Source: Affinirhizobium lemnae
GTDB lineage: Bacteria; Pseudomonadota; Alphaproteobacteria; Rhizobiales; Rhizobiaceae
Assembly: GCF_022968395.1 (NCBI RefSeq)
Contig: NZ_JALJQZ010000014.1
Location: forward strand, 1-64,000
Direction: 5' to 3'
DNA length: 64,000 bases
How positions within the stretch are numbered: position 1 is the first letter of the stretch; each line of letters opens with the position of its first letter. The notes beneath the pieces were generated by a model. The model ran no database searches. It saw only the letters and a program-made list of their open reading frames with translations, and was not told the origin of the DNA. The position numbers and the translations under genes were made by a program. Below, piece by piece: positions 51,962 to 62,332 of the stretch.

Positions 51962-52801
51962 ATGACTGCACGTATGGACAAGCGTTTTGCTGATTTGAAG
52001 GCTGAGGGACGCCCGGGGCTCATCACATATTTCATGGGCGGAGATCCGGATTTTGAGACCTCGCTGGGTATCATGAAGGCCCTCCCGGAGGCCGGCGCGG
52101 ATGTGATCGAGCTTGGCATGCCTTTCTCAGATCCGATGGCCGATGGCCCCGCCATTCAGATGGCAGGCCACCGCGCCTTGGCAAAGGGCCAGACACTGGC
52201 ACGTACGCTGGACATGGCGCGTGAGTTCCGCGAGACAGATCAGAACACGCCGATTGTCCTGATGGGTTATTACAATCCCATCTACAACATGGGCGTCGAA
52301 ACCTTTCTAGATGAAGCGGTTGCGGCGGGCATTGATGGCCTGATCGTTGTTGACCTGCCACCGGAAATGGATGACGAACTTTGCATCCCGGCGCTGGCGC
52401 GAGACATAAACTTCATTCGTCTCGCAACGCCGACGACCGATGATCGTCGCCTTCCCAAGGTACTCGAAAACACATCCGGTTTTGTCTACTATGTGTCGAT
52501 GAACGGTATCACCGGCTCGGCTCTTCCGGATCTCTCCAAGATTGCGGGTGCCGTCCATCGTATCAAGTCCCATACGGATTTGCCGGTCTGCGTTGGCTTT
52601 GGCGTCAAGACAGCCGATCATGCCAAGGCAATCGGTGCCGCTGCGGATGGAGTTGTTGTCGGCTCCGCCATTGTTGCGCAGGTTGCAGGCAGCCTGACTG
52701 CGGATGGCGAGGCCACCGAGCATACGATTTCAGCCGTTGCGACGCTTGTTCGCGGCCTTGCGAGTGGCGTGCGGTCCGCACGTCTTGTCGCAGCCGAGTA
52801 A
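51962..52801 (+). CDS. trpA: Tryptophan synthase alpha chain
   Basis: 279 aa TIM barrel that releases indole from indole-3-glycerol phosphate. The catalytic Glu is in [15 protein letters not shown] (about 47-61) and the catalytic Asp in [18 protein letters not shown] and [11 protein letters not shown] bind the phosphate. Followed by accD after 39 bp. Confidence 0.97.
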   Translation: MTARMDKRFADLKAEGRPGLITYFMGGDPDFETSLGIMKALPEAGADVIELGMPFSDPMADGPAIQMAGHRALAKGQTLARTLDMAREFRETDQNTPIVLMGYYNPIYNMGVETFLDEAVAAGIDGLIVVDLPPEMDDELCIPALARDINFIRLATPTTDDRRLPKVLENTSGFVYYVSMNGITGSALPDLSKIAGAVHRIKSHTDLPVCVGFGVKTADHAKAIGAAADGVVVGSAIVAQVAGSLTADGEATEHTISAVATLVRGLASGVRSARLVAAE

Positions 52802-52840
52802 GATAACCACATTGACGATGGTCAATCAGGAGTTCTGCTA

Positions 52841-53725
52841 GTGAACTGGATCACCAACTATGTGCGCCCAAAGATCAACTCGATGCTGGGCCGCCGGGAA
52901 GTGCCGGAAAATCTATGGATCAAATGCCCGGAGACGGGTGAAATGGTGTTCCATAAGGATCTGGAAGAAAACAAGTGGGTCATCCCCGCATCTGGCTTCC
53001 ACATGAAGATGCCGGCAAAGGCCCGGCTGACCGATCTTTTCGATGGCGGCGTTTATGAAAACCTGCCGCAGCCGAAGGTCGCTCAGGATCCGCTGAAGTT
53101 CCGTGATTCCAAGAAGTACAGCGACCGCCTCAAGGACAGCCGTGTGAAAACTGAGCAGGATGACACGATCCTTGCTGGTCTCGGAAAAGTGCGCGGCGTC
53201 AAGCTCGTCGCCGTGGTGCATGAGTTCAACTTCATCGGTGGGTCGCTGGGCATGGCGGCGGGCGAAGCCATCGTGAAGGCAGCCGAACGCGCTTTGGCGG
53301 AGAAGTGCCCGCTGGTCATCTTCCCGGCTTCCGGTGGTGCCCGCATGCAGGAAGGTATTCTGTCGCTGATGCAGCTTCCGCGCACAACGGTCGCCGTCAA
53401 CATGGTGAAGGAGGCGGGGCTTCCGTACATCGTAGTGTTGACGAACCCGACGACCGGTGGGGTTACGGCCTCTTACGCCATGCTGGGTGACGTGCATATT
53501 GCCGAGCCAGGTGCGGAAATCGGCTTCGCCGGTAAGCGTGTGATCGAACAGACCCTGCGCGAAAAGCTGCCGGAAGGCTTCCAGACCTCTGAATATCTGC
53601 TCGAACACGGCATGGTGGATATGGTCGTCAAGCGTCATGATATTGCGCCGACGCTTGCCAGCCTTCTCAAGATCATGCTGAAGCAGCCAGCCAATAACGA
53701 TCAGCCTGTTGCCCTGTCCGCCTGA
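52841..53725 (+). CDS. accD: Acetyl-CoA carboxylase carboxyltransferase subunit beta
   Basis: 294 aa. Carboxyltransferase beta half; makes malonyl-CoA with AccA. Core motifs [19 protein letters not shown] (about 166) and [13 protein letters not shown] are intact. The N-terminal zinc ribbon is degenerate: only the first Cys ([12 protein letters not shown]29) of the four in the E. coli protein remains. GTG start at 52841. It lies in the conserved trpA-accD-folC series. Confidence 0.96.
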   Translation: MNWITNYVRPKINSMLGRREVPENLWIKCPETGEMVFHKDLEENKWVIPASGFHMKMPAKARLTDLFDGGVYENLPQPKVAQDPLKFRDSKKYSDRLKDSRVKTEQDDTILAGLGKVRGVKLVAVVHEFNFIGGSLGMAAGEAIVKAAERALAEKCPLVIFPASGGARMQEGILSLMQLPRTTVAVNMVKEAGLPYIVVLTNPTTGGVTASYAMLGDVHIAEPGAEIGFAGKRVIEQTLREKLPEGFQTSEYLLEHGMVDMVVKRHDIAPTLASLLKIMLKQPANNDQPVALSA

Positions 53726-53765
53726 GCGCGGACGGACGACAGAAGCATAAGCCTCGGGGACTTGC

Positions 53766-55109
53766 ATGAACGACATTGCCCTTAGCGAGGCGGAACAGGT
53801 CATCAACGAGCTGATGACGCTGCATCCCAAGGGTTACGATATGACCCTTGGGAGGATGCGGCGTCTGCTCGATGTGCTGGGCAATCCGCAGAAGCGCTTG
53901 CCTCCCGTCATTCATGTGGCCGGCACGAACGGAAAGGGCTCCGTCAGTGCCTTCTGCCGTGCGCTTCTGGAAGCTGCTGGGCATGCAGTGCATGTCCATA
54001 CATCACCGCATCTCGTCAATTGGCATGAGCGGTATCGTATCGGCTCGCGTCAGGGGCCGGGGCAACTGGTGGACGATGCATTATTGGCGGATGCGCTGCG
54101 TAGGGTCGCCGTTGCCAATGCCGGTGAGCCGATCACTGTTTTCGAGATCCTGACGGCTGCAGGTTTTCTGCTGTTTTCCGAACTACCTGCCGATGCGGTC
54201 ATCCTGGAAGTGGGAATGGGCGGCAGGCTCGACTGCACCAACGTCATCGACCATCCTGCAGTGTCCGTCATCATGCCGATTTCTTTCGATCATCAGGCCT
54301 ACCTCGGCGACAGGGTTGAGCTGATTGCCGCGGAAAAAGCCGGTATCATCAAGACAGGCTGTCCGGTCGTTATCGGACGACAGGAATTTGATGCGGCTGA
54401 AGAGGTTCTGGTGGCAACAGCCGAGCGCATGGGCTGTCCGACATCGGTCTACGGCCAGGATTATTCCGCCCACGAGGAGTTCAACAGGCTCGTCTATCAG
54501 GATGAGTTCGGCCTTGCCGACCTGCCCCTGCCGCGTCTTCCCGGTCGCCACCAGCTTTCGAATGCAGCCGCTGCTATCCGCGCAGTCAAAGCAGCCGGAT
54601 TCGAGGTTACGGACGCGATGATGGAAAAAGCGATGACCTCGGTCGAATGGCCCGGACGCCTTCAGAAGCTGACGGAGGGCGAACTCGTTGCCCTAGCGCC
54701 CACAGAGGCGGAAATCTGGGTAGACGGTGGCCATAATCCAGGCGCAGGAGAGGTTATTGCGGAAGCCATGGCCTCCTTCGAGGAGCTTCGTCCCCGGCCG
54801 CTTTATCTGATTATCGGAATGCTGAACACGAAGGACCCTCTCAACTATTTTCGGGCCTTCACCGACATTGCTGAGCAGGTCTTTACAGTTCCGATCCGCG
54901 GCAGTGATGCAGGATTGGATCCTGTGGCGCTTGCAGCATCAGCCTATGATGCTGGTCTGGTTGCCGAACCCATGTCCAGCGTTTCGGATGCTCTGAAAGA
55001 AATTGCCGAGCGACAGCTTGATGACGCAGCCCCGCCACGGATACTCATTGGCGGTTCGCTCTACCTGGCCGGAAATGTGCTGGCAGATAACGGCACACCG
55101 CCCCGGTGA
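53766..55109 (+). CDS. folC: Folylpolyglutamate synthase / dihydrofolate synthase
   Basis: 447 aa. The P-loop is GTNGKGSVSAFC (about 55-66), HTSPHLVNWHERYRI follows, and DGGHNPGAGEVI (about 320) is in the second domain. It adds glutamate to folates and, in most bacteria, also makes dihydrofolate from dihydropteroate. Ends at a shared terminator with trxA. Confidence 0.95.
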   Translation: MNDIALSEAEQVINELMTLHPKGYDMTLGRMRRLLDVLGNPQKRLPPVIHVAGTNGKGSVSAFCRALLEAAGHAVHVHTSPHLVNWHERYRIGSRQGPGQLVDDALLADALRRVAVANAGEPITVFEILTAAGFLLFSELPADAVILEVGMGGRLDCTNVIDHPAVSVIMPISFDHQAYLGDRVELIAAEKAGIIKTGCPVVIGRQEFDAAEEVLVATAERMGCPTSVYGQDYSAHEEFNRLVYQDEFGLADLPLPRLPGRHQLSNAAAAIRAVKAAGFEVTDAMMEKAMTSVEWPGRLQKLTEGELVALAPTEAEIWVDGGHNPGAGEVIAEAMASFEELRPRPLYLIIGMLNTKDPLNYFRAFTDIAEQVFTVPIRGSDAGLDPVALAASAYDAGLVAEPMSSVSDALKEIAERQLDDAAPPRILIGGSLYLAGNVLADNGTPPR

Positions 55110-55134
55110 GGTTCAACAACAGATGAGAGCGGCA

Positions 55135-55163
55135 TAAAAAACCCGGCGCGAGGCCGGGTTTTT
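55135..55163. terminator. Bidirectional terminator between folC and trxA
   Basis: AAAAAACCCGGC, loop GCGAG, GCCGGGTTTTT. A and T runs on the two sides suit use by both convergent genes; 25 bp after folC and 22 bp after trxA. Confidence 0.88.
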
Positions 55164-55185
55164 CGTCGTATTCTCAATTCACTGA

Positions 55186-55506
55186 TCAGGCCGCGCTGGA
55201 AATCCAGCTGGAAAGCGCAGTCTTTGGAGCAGCGCCAACCTTGATGTCAGCCACTTCACCGCCCTTGAACATGGCAAGCGTTGGGATTGAACGAACGCCA
55301 AACTTGGCTGCCAGATCCGGGTTTTCGTCGATGTTCAATTTGGCAATCTTGACCTTGCCGGCCAGTTCGGTGGAAATTTCCTCTAGGCTTGGGGCGATCA
55401 TCTTGCATGGGCCGCACCATTCTGCCCAGAAATCAACGACAACGGGTTCGGACGATTCAAGCACTTCAGCCTGGAAATTGGCGGCATCAACTTTCACGGT
55501 AGCCAT
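55186..55506 (-). CDS. trxA: Thioredoxin
   Basis: 106 aa. Active site [10 protein letters not shown] (C31-C34 by the count from MATVKVD), and the cis-Pro loop RSIPTLAMF. Main disulfide reductase of the cytoplasm. The ATG at 55506 has AGGAGAG just before it; the frame is open to 55539. It is downstream of addA by 72 bp in the same direction, as in other rhizobia. Confidence 0.97.
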   Translation of the reverse strand: MATVKVDAANFQAEVLESSEPVVVDFWAEWCGPCKMIAPSLEEISTELAGKVKIAKLNIDENPDLAAKFGVRSIPTLAMFKGGEVADIKVGAAPKTALSSWISSAA

Positions 55507-55530
55507 GTGGCTCTCCTTTGAAGCATTTCT

Positions 55531-55542
55531 ATTGTGCACAAT
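55531..55542. promoter_or_regulatory. Palindrome upstream of trxA
   Basis: ATTGTGCACAAT, a perfect 12-bp palindrome in the 72-bp gap between addA and trxA. It is the only such site there and may be an operator, but I know no regulator with this site. Confidence 0.25.
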
Positions 55543-55578
55543 GTGATGTGTGCGGCACTGAAATTCAATCCTGATCTC

Positions 55579-58500
55579 TCACTTTGTTCGCAGTTCGGCA
55601 AGGGATCGATCGATCGCTTCGGTGGAAAGCGTGATGACTTTTGCTGTCTCCGTGTAGACCAATACACAGGAGATTCGATGACCTGGATACAGCGGTTTCA
55701 GAATTTCGCGGTAGATGGCGAGTTGGGCGCAATGGGCAAAAGCGACCTCTTCCTCGCTTCGCGGCACGAATCGGTTGGTCTTGTAGTCCAGAACGATCAC
55801 CTCTCCGTTCGGCGTTACTGCCAAGCGGTCGATACGTCCCGAGACTGCGTAGTCCCGCCCGCTCATGGAAAGAGTCCCCATGATGGAGACTTCTGCTTGA
55901 GCCTTTTCAGAAAACAACGGTGCCAATGCTGGCGCGCGGAGAACAGCGAGCACCGAATGGTGGAGAGATTGCCGCTCGTCCCTTGACCAAAAGTAAGCCG
56001 TCCGTTCGAGATAGCGTGATGCCGCTTCATCCCAATCCTCGCGCGGAAGGTTGGGCAGCATTTGGAGCATACGATGGGTCAGCAAACCTTTTTGCAATGC
56101 CAGATTGCTCGCCTTCTTTTCTCCAAATAGCGGGGAAACGAATGGTGCATCGCCATCTTCATCTTCGATGATGATTCCCGCCCCGGAAGGGCTCAAGGGC
56201 CGGGGGAGCGGGCGGTGTGGCGGTAGTGGCTTGAAAAGCTCGGAAGGCAGGGATCTCGGACCTGAAACCTGCTCAGATTCCGATTTCATCTGTCCGGGCA
56301 CGTCGAGAACCAGTCCAGACTCGCGCCAGAGATAACCGTTCCAATCTCCATCTGAACCTGAAAACGTTGTTTGTGAGCACCGTGTTTCGTCTTTGCTGAG
56401 CGCCTGCCTGACCATGGCCTGCCAGCTCTCATCATTCTCACGCTTACCTCGGTAGCCGCAGATCACCAAACGGTCGGCAGCTCGTGTCATGCCGACATAG
56501 AGTAGCCGTCGATACTCCTCTCCTGCAGCGTCCTTCAGGCGAGCATCATCCTGAACCGTCAGGGCATTTGCCAACGACTTCAGCGGAACCCAGGCGGGGA
56601 CATCCTTGCCTTTGAGCTTAAGGAAGCGGAAGCGAGGGACGTGCGAGGATATGAAGGCTTTAGAACCGCTGTCCACCAGAAAGACGATTGGCGCTTCAAG
56701 CCCCTTGGAGGCATGCACCGTCATGATCCGCACTTCGTTGCGACCGCTATCCTGCTCGCGCTTGATTTCTGGAGCGTCCGCTTCGAGCGTTGAGATGAAG
56801 CTTTGCAGTCCGGGCAAGGACTTGTCCTCATGACTGAGCGCAAGGGACAGGAATTCATCGAGAACATCGCCGGCTTCGCTACCGAGCCGGGATAGAAACT
56901 GTTTGCGACCTCCATCAGCTCCGAGAATCCGGGCAAAGAAATCATGCGCCGTATGCTCGACAGCCAAAATCCGGTAGCGGGAGAGCCGTTCTCGCACGCC
57001 TGAAAGAGACAGCTCTCCGTCGTCCGCGAGATCGTTCAGATGCTTCCACACACTCTCTGTCTTACTACGAAGGGCAGCAAGCTCGAAGATCTGGTCTTCC
57101 GTCAGGTTGAAGATCGGGCTTTTGAGCGTAGCAGTCAAAGAGAGATCGTCATGCGGCTGCAAGACAAAGCGGGCGAGCGCGATCAGATCTTGTACAGCAA
57201 TATGACTGGTGAGGCGCAGACGATCGGCACCGGCCACTGGAATATTCCCGCGCCGCTTGAGCGCACGCGTCAGGGCATTGACGAAAGCGTCTCTCTTTCG
57301 AACCAGCACCAGGATGTCACCCGGTTCGATGAGCCGTGTCTTGCACCCCTCAATGATCGTTTGCCGGCCAACCATATCACCTATGTGATGCGCGATGCGC
57401 CCTGCAAGTATGGCAGCAGGTGCCTGATCGGGTGTCGAATCGAACGGTGCCGTCCAGTCTTCCTCAAGGTCGCTCTGTTCGGGAATGACCGTTTCCCATA
57501 GGTCGACTGCTCCGGCATGCCCGATGCGGTTCGACCGATGGATGACCGGTTCGCCTTCGGCGCTCAGGCCTTTGGCATGAACGGGAATTGAGAACACCTG
57601 ATCGACAGCGCTGAGGACATCGGCAGTGGAGCGGAAGGAGAGGGGCAAGCGGACGGAGTTAAACAGTTGCCCGCTGCGGGTGACCCGCCTTTGCGTCTGC
57701 GTTCGCTCTTCGGCGAAACGTTCCGGGCGCGCTCCCTGGAAGGAATAGATCGACTGTTTTTCATCGCCCACCGCGAAGATGGTACGCGTACCAGGTCTTG
57801 CGCTGTCGCCCGTAAAGAAATCCTCTGCCAGAGACTGGATAATGCTCCACTGTACCGGGCTCGTGTCCTGCGCCTCATCAACGAGAATGTGGTCAATTCC
57901 CTGGTCCAGCTTGTAGTGAACCCAGGCGCCCACACCTTCTCGCGCCAGAAGCTGGGCCGCACGGGTAATGAGGTCTTCGAAATCCAGAAGGCTGCGCCGA
58001 CGTTTCAAGTCTTCGTAATCGTCATCGAGTCGCATCGCGAGCGTGAGTGCTGCCAACGTCGCCTTCAGCATCCGGACAAGGCTGAGACGATCTCGCAACG
58101 AAACCACATGGTCCCGCGCCTCGGCCATCCAAAGTTCCAGGCCAGGCGCCGCCGCTGTCATTTTCTTTGTGAAGAGATAGGTGTCAGCTTTTGGTAGTCC
58201 CTTTTGAGTTAGAAATGCTTGATCTAATAGCCGTGCCCGTTCTTTAGTATCGCCGAGTTCAGTAACCTGTTGCAGAAAGTAAGCGGTTTCGGCTGATCGC
58301 GCCCCGCCCTTATCGGATTGCGCCAGTTCCAGATAGGTCGTCAGCCGTCCATCCGCCAAGCTCGGAATGGGCCAATAATCAGCGAGGATGCTATCTTCCG
58401 TTTCCGAGGCGTCGAGACCGAAACCGGCTCTCAAGGCTTGTTCTATGCCTCCAGCTTTTTCTGCCTCAGCCAGGAACTGGCGCAATGCGCCACGGTTCGC

Positions 58501-59136
58501 GACAATATCGGAGAGAAGAGTTTCCAGCCCGCTTTCATCTCCAAGATCAAGCACATGCGTAAAGGCATCGGCCAGGTTGCTTCCCGCTTCCAAGGACGTC
58601 GCCGTCAAAAGGGATCGTTTGGCCTCTGCCAGCAAGGCCTGAGCGGATGCGTCGTCCAGCACGGAGAAGTGGCCTGCGACATTGGCCTCCAAAGGAAACT
58701 GGTGGAGAAGCGCCTCGCAAAAGGCGTGAATAGTCTGGATTTTCAGGCCGCCCGGCGTTTCCAGCGCCTTGGCAAATAGCCGCCGCGCTTCAGCCAGCTT
58801 GATCGCGTCTGGATATTCACCTTCGATCGCCTGGATACGTTGCGCCAACTCATTGTCCGTCAGCACCGCCCACTCGCCCAGACGCTGGAAGACGCGGTTG
58901 GACATCTCAGACGCAGCCGCCTTGGTATAGGTCAGGCACAGAATGGCGGATGGACGGCAGCCGGACAGAAGCAGACGAATGACACGCTGGGTCAGCACAT
59001 GCGTCTTGCCGGAACCGGCATTGGCGGACACCCAGGCGGAACTGGTGGGCGATGAGGCCAGCGCCTGCTGACGCGCAGTCCAGCTCAGCCATGTCTGCGG
59101 ATCAGTGTCGAGGCTCAGAAGGTCGGTCTCACTCAT
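55579..59136 (-). CDS. addA: AddA, helicase-nuclease subunit for double-strand break repair
   Basis: 1185 aa. UvrD-type helicase with Walker A ANAGSGKTH (about 39-47), Walker B/DEAQDTSPVQW (about 440), and MTVHASKGLEAP in the C-terminal helicase part. The RecB-type nuclease domain at the end has RIDRLAV...VLDYKTNR with the Asp-x-Lys. ATG at 59136 overlaps the addB stop (ATGAGTGA), with AGGAGG 10 bp upstream. AddAB replaces RecBCD in alphaproteobacteria. Confidence 0.95.
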   Translation of the reverse strand: MSETDLLSLDTDPQTWLSWTARQQALASSPTSSAWVSANAGSGKTHVLTQRVIRLLLSGCRPSAILCLTYTKAAASEMSNRVFQRLGEWAVLTDNELAQRIQAIEGEYPDAIKLAEARRLFAKALETPGGLKIQTIHAFCEALLHQFPLEANVAGHFSVLDDASAQALLAEAKRSLLTATSLEAGSNLADAFTHVLDLGDESGLETLLSDIVANRGALRQFLAEAEKAGGIEQALRAGFGLDASETEDSILADYWPIPSLADGRLTTYLELAQSDKGGARSAETAYFLQQVTELGDTKERARLLDQAFLTQKGLPKADTYLFTKKMTAAAPGLELWMAEARDHVVSLRDRLSLVRMLKATLAALTLAMRLDDDYEDLKRRRSLLDFEDLITRAAQLLAREGVGAWVHYKLDQGIDHILVDEAQDTSPVQWSIIQSLAEDFFTGDSARPGTRTIFAVGDEKQSIYSFQGARPERFAEERTQTQRRVTRSGQLFNSVRLPLSFRSTADVLSAVDQVFSIPVHAKGLSAEGEPVIHRSNRIGHAGAVDLWETVIPEQSDLEEDWTAPFDSTPDQAPAAILAGRIAHHIGDMVGRQTIIEGCKTRLIEPGDILVLVRKRDAFVNALTRALKRRGNIPVAGADRLRLTSHIAVQDLIALARFVLQPHDDLSLTATLKSPIFNLTEDQIFELAALRSKTESVWKHLNDLADDGELSLSGVRERLSRYRILAVEHTAHDFFARILGADGGRKQFLSRLGSEAGDVLDEFLSLALSHEDKSLPGLQSFISTLEADAPEIKREQDSGRNEVRIMTVHASKGLEAPIVFLVDSGSKAFISSHVPRFRFLKLKGKDVPAWVPLKSLANALTVQDDARLKDAAGEEYRRLLYVGMTRAADRLVICGYRGKRENDESWQAMVRQALSKDETRCSQTTFSGSDGDWNGYLWRESGLVLDVPGQMKSESEQVSGPRSLPSELFKPLPPHRPLPRPLSPSGAGIIIEDEDGDAPFVSPLFGEKKASNLALQKGLLTHRMLQMLPNLPREDWDEAASRYLERTAYFWSRDERQSLHHSVLAVLRAPALAPLFSEKAQAEVSIMGTLSMSGRDYAVSGRIDRLAVTPNGEVIVLDYKTNRFVPRSEEEVAFAHCAQLAIYREILKPLYPGHRISCVLVYTETAKVITLSTEAIDRSLAELRTK

Positions 59137-62100
59137 CCCCATCAGCCTCCTCTGCATCGGCGGTAGACCACTCGGCAACGCGCGCCAGATGATCGTATTC
59201 TCCTCCAAAATCGCCCTGCTGGAAGGGGATGAGCCGTGATGCGAATCCGACATCGCCACTGCGCAGACGGGTTACGAAGGCAGTCAGTTGAGCAATCGAA
59301 TCGCTTGCAAGCTCGAAGGCTGATTTCGGCTTGGTCCTGGCCGTTTCCTTCGCACCCTCATTGTTTACCTTGTCGCACGTGAAACGTTCGCCGGGTCGAA
59401 GGCGCACATAGAGAAGATCGTCCGGCAAGACCTGACCTATAACCTTGAACGCACCGGCCTGCAAAGCTGCGGCCTCCAGAGGCAGTTGCGGATCGAGCAA
59501 TGCCCTTGCCTGCGAAACAGTTGGGCTCAGACCTGTCTTGTAATCGATGAGATCGGCATGACCATTGCCCTTGATATCGATACGGTCGGCTATGCCGGTC
59601 AGGCGAATTCCAGCCTCTGGTATCTCGTAGCCTGCTGCAAGTTCCGTATAGGTACGCCTGACATCAGGCGCTCGCCGGTCGTGCCAGCGAATGAAGGCGC
59701 GAGCAACTTCGCGGAAGCGAGGTCGCCAGACCTGATCAATATGCAGTGGTAACTGGGCAGTGGCGAACTCCTCGCGGATCAGATTGTCCATCACGAATGC
59801 TGCTTCGTGACTTGCCGGTGCTGCCTTGACGAAACGCTCGATAATCCGGTGATACAGTGTTCCGCGCTCGGCGGCACCGGGCTCCTGATTGAAGCCATCA
59901 AGGGGATCCAGTCGCAGGATGCGCCGGGCGTAAATCGAATAGGGATCTCTGCGCAGCCGCCCCACTTCGCTGAACGAATACTTCGTCGGCTGAAGTTCAG
60001 CCGGTGGCTTGGGAGCAGGACGCCGCCCTAACGACTGACCTTCGCCTGCAGGTGTATCGTCAATCATCTGCGCCCAGCGGCGATAGTCTTCCCCTCGGGA
60101 GAGCATTTGTGCCTTGAGCGACTTGCCTCCCAGAGCCAGCAAACGTTGCAGCCATCGAGACGCCACGGTTGGCGCTCCTCCCTGTCGCAGCGAGCGGGTA
60201 TAGATCAGATCCCGCGTTCCATTCGCCATGATGAAGTCATGCGCAAGCTGCCCCGTTCTGCGCTCGGGTGGTTCCAGACCGATATCCGCCTTCATGCTGC
60301 GGGACAAAAACGGATTGTTTGTGGATTGGCCAGGCCACGACCCCTCATTCATGCCGCCGATCACGACTGTATCGGCTCGCTGCAGGCGTGATTCCATGGT
60401 GCCGTAGATGAACACGCGCGGATGGGCGAGCGAGCGAGGCTTGACCGCCTGACTTGCCATCAACGCTGCCAGAATATCGATCCACTGTTGCCCGTCAGCT
60501 TCGATCTGACCATCGGTCGTCATGATGTCGGACAGCAGAGAGACAAGGCGTTCACCGGCCTCACCGAGCCAGAGCATGCTCAGGTCTCCGGTCTCGGACA
60601 TCGCCGCTGCTTCAAGCGTCCTGCCTGTGCGTTCTGCCCAATCCGACAGCGTCAGCCGATCCGTAAATCGCCTTCCGTCCATTCGGGGTGGTTGTACTGC
60701 ACTGGCAAGCGGATCGACGGCTTTATGGATTTTGTCTGCAAGAACTTTGGCGAGAGCCGCAGCGTCTTCGCTGAGCGAAAGCCGCCACTGCTTCGGATGT
60801 CGACCCTCCTTGTGCGAAGCGATCCCGGCGTCGACAAGCGCTGCAAGAGCAGTGATATCAGGTTTCTCCAGTCCTCCGCGCAGCGCAAAAAGTTCAACCG
60901 CATCTCCAGCCGTGTTTTTGGCTGCCTCCGGCATGCCGAACCGGGCCAGTGGATGCTTGAGAAGCGACGTGATCGCAACCGGATCTCCCGGCAAAAGAAC
61001 GGCCTGCAGAAGCACCGACAGAAAAGTGCCCTGCGGTGTAGCTGAAAGAGGCGTACCCGCCGTATCGTCGGCGGTAATCCCGAAGCGCTGCAGTTCTGCC
61101 GTGACTCGACGTGCCAACTCTCGGTCGGGTGTAATCAGGGCCACCTGCGACTGGCCATCAAGGCCCGGCTTCTCAAGTGCAAGGCGCAATACGATCGCAA
61201 TCGCGGCAGCCTCTTCCCGCTCGTTTGCCGCCTCGATAAGCGCCACGCAAGAAAAGGCGTCTTCCACCATTTCTGGCGCTGCCTCCTTGCGCCAGCGGTT
61301 CCAGCTGTCTGTTGCATCGGCGGGGGCGAGCGCTTGCGAGAGCAACAGGTTGCGGCATTCAAGCTCACGGGGTGCCTCGCCCAGTTCAATGACGTCGGAA
61401 CGGTCCAGCTCCAGCTTGCGCAAGAGCCGGTGAAATCCGTATTGAGGATGGCTTCTGCTTGCAGGGTCCGGCCTTCCCGCCAGATCGCCCAGTCCCAGCA
61501 TAGCCCATTGATCATCCGGCATGGATCGGTCGAGGCCCGGTAGAACGACGGCACCGTCTCGAAGTCCGGCAATGGCAGCAATGAGGTTGGCAGCGGCCGG
61601 AACAGAGCCCGTCGACCCCGCGACGATGACCGGTCCGTCATGCTGGCGCATGGCGATGCGTCTGGCTTCCGCGTTAATGATCGCAGCCTGATGGCGGGCA
61701 GGGGAAGAGCGCTTCAACTCCTCCAGTCTGGTGGGCCAGAACTGGCTGGCGATCTTCAGAAACTCAGCCGAAAGTTGCCACCACAGCGAATGCTCGGTTG
61801 TTCGCAGTTTGTCGAGATCGCTCCAGTCTCTGTCTTCCGTCTCCATCGCATCAATGAGTTCGACCAGCGAACGTGCCAGCCATATCGCATCTGCAGGGCT
61901 TGCCGGTGCCACAAGCGGGGAAGTTTGATGAACATCCATCACCGCCTGTGGAAGCGCATTGCGCCATGCCAAGATCAACCGTCCCAGTTCCAGCAGCCTT
62001 TGTGTGCCACTGATCGGCATGGCGAGATCCATCTCTTCCGGTGCCGTCAGGTCGAAGAGACCGCTATCGTCATCGGTTTCGCCCAAGGGGCGGATCACCG

Positions 62101-62329
62101 GCAGAATGGCTGATTGACCGCCGAGGTAATCCACGAACTCGGAACGGAGAACGCGTGCCGCGCGACGGGTCGGGACGTAAAGAGTGACCTTGGCGAGCGC
62201 AAGCGGATCGCTTGCCTCGTAGCGGAAACTGTCCAGAACGCGCCCTTCACAGAGCGCTGATGCCACCGTTTTTAGAAATGGCGCCGCCGGAGGAACGGTC
62301 AGGACCCGTTTTCTGTGCCGCGCGTCCAT
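59129..62329 (-). CDS. addB: AddB, second subunit of the AddAB helicase-nuclease
   Basis: 1066 aa alphaproteobacterial AddB. Helicase part is degenerate; VIVAGSTGSVPAAANL (about 233) is at the place of a P-loop. The nuclease domain near the end has LTGIADRIDIKGNG and DLIDYKTG (about 935-960). I see no four-Cys iron-sulfur set of the Bacillus AddB type at the C-terminus. 3 bp after the nucleotidyltransferase gene, 8-bp overlap with addA. Confidence 0.93.
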   Translation of the reverse strand: MDARHRKRVLTVPPAAPFLKTVASALCEGRVLDSFRYEASDPLALAKVTLYVPTRRAARVLRSEFVDYLGGQSAILPVIRPLGETDDDSGLFDLTAPEEMDLAMPISGTQRLLELGRLILAWRNALPQAVMDVHQTSPLVAPASPADAIWLARSLVELIDAMETEDRDWSDLDKLRTTEHSLWWQLSAEFLKIASQFWPTRLEELKRSSPARHQAAIINAEARRIAMRQHDGPVIVAGSTGSVPAAANLIAAIAGLRDGAVVLPGLDRSMPDDQWAMLGLGDLAGRPDPASRSHPQYGFHRLLRKLELDRSDVIELGEAPRELECRNLLLSQALAPADATDSWNRWRKEAAPEMVEDAFSCVALIEAANEREEAAAIAIVLRLALEKPGLDGQSQVALITPDRELARRVTAELQRFGITADDTAGTPLSATPQGTFLSVLLQAVLLPGDPVAITSLLKHPLARFGMPEAAKNTAGDAVELFALRGGLEKPDITALAALVDAGIASHKEGRHPKQWRLSLSEDAAALAKVLADKIHKAVDPLASAVQPPRMDGRRFTDRLTLSDWAERTGRTLEAAAMSETGDLSMLWLGEAGERLVSLLSDIMTTDGQIEADGQQWIDILAALMASQAVKPRSLAHPRVFIYGTMESRLQRADTVVIGGMNEGSWPGQSTNNPFLSRSMKADIGLEPPERRTGQLAHDFIMANGTRDLIYTRSLRQGGAPTVASRWLQRLLALGGKSLKAQMLSRGEDYRRWAQMIDDTPAGEGQSLGRRPAPKPPAELQPTKYSFSEVGRLRRDPYSIYARRILRLDPLDGFNQEPGAAERGTLYHRIIERFVKAAPASHEAAFVMDNLIREEFATAQLPLHIDQVWRPRFREVARAFIRWHDRRAPDVRRTYTELAAGYEIPEAGIRLTGIADRIDIKGNGHADLIDYKTGLSPTVSQARALLDPQLPLEAAALQAGAFKVIGQVLPDDLLYVRLRPGERFTCDKVNNEGAKETARTKPKSAFELASDSIAQLTAFVTRLRSGDVGFASRLIPFQQGDFGGEYDHLARVAEWSTADAEEADGDE

Positions 62330-62332
62330 GGG

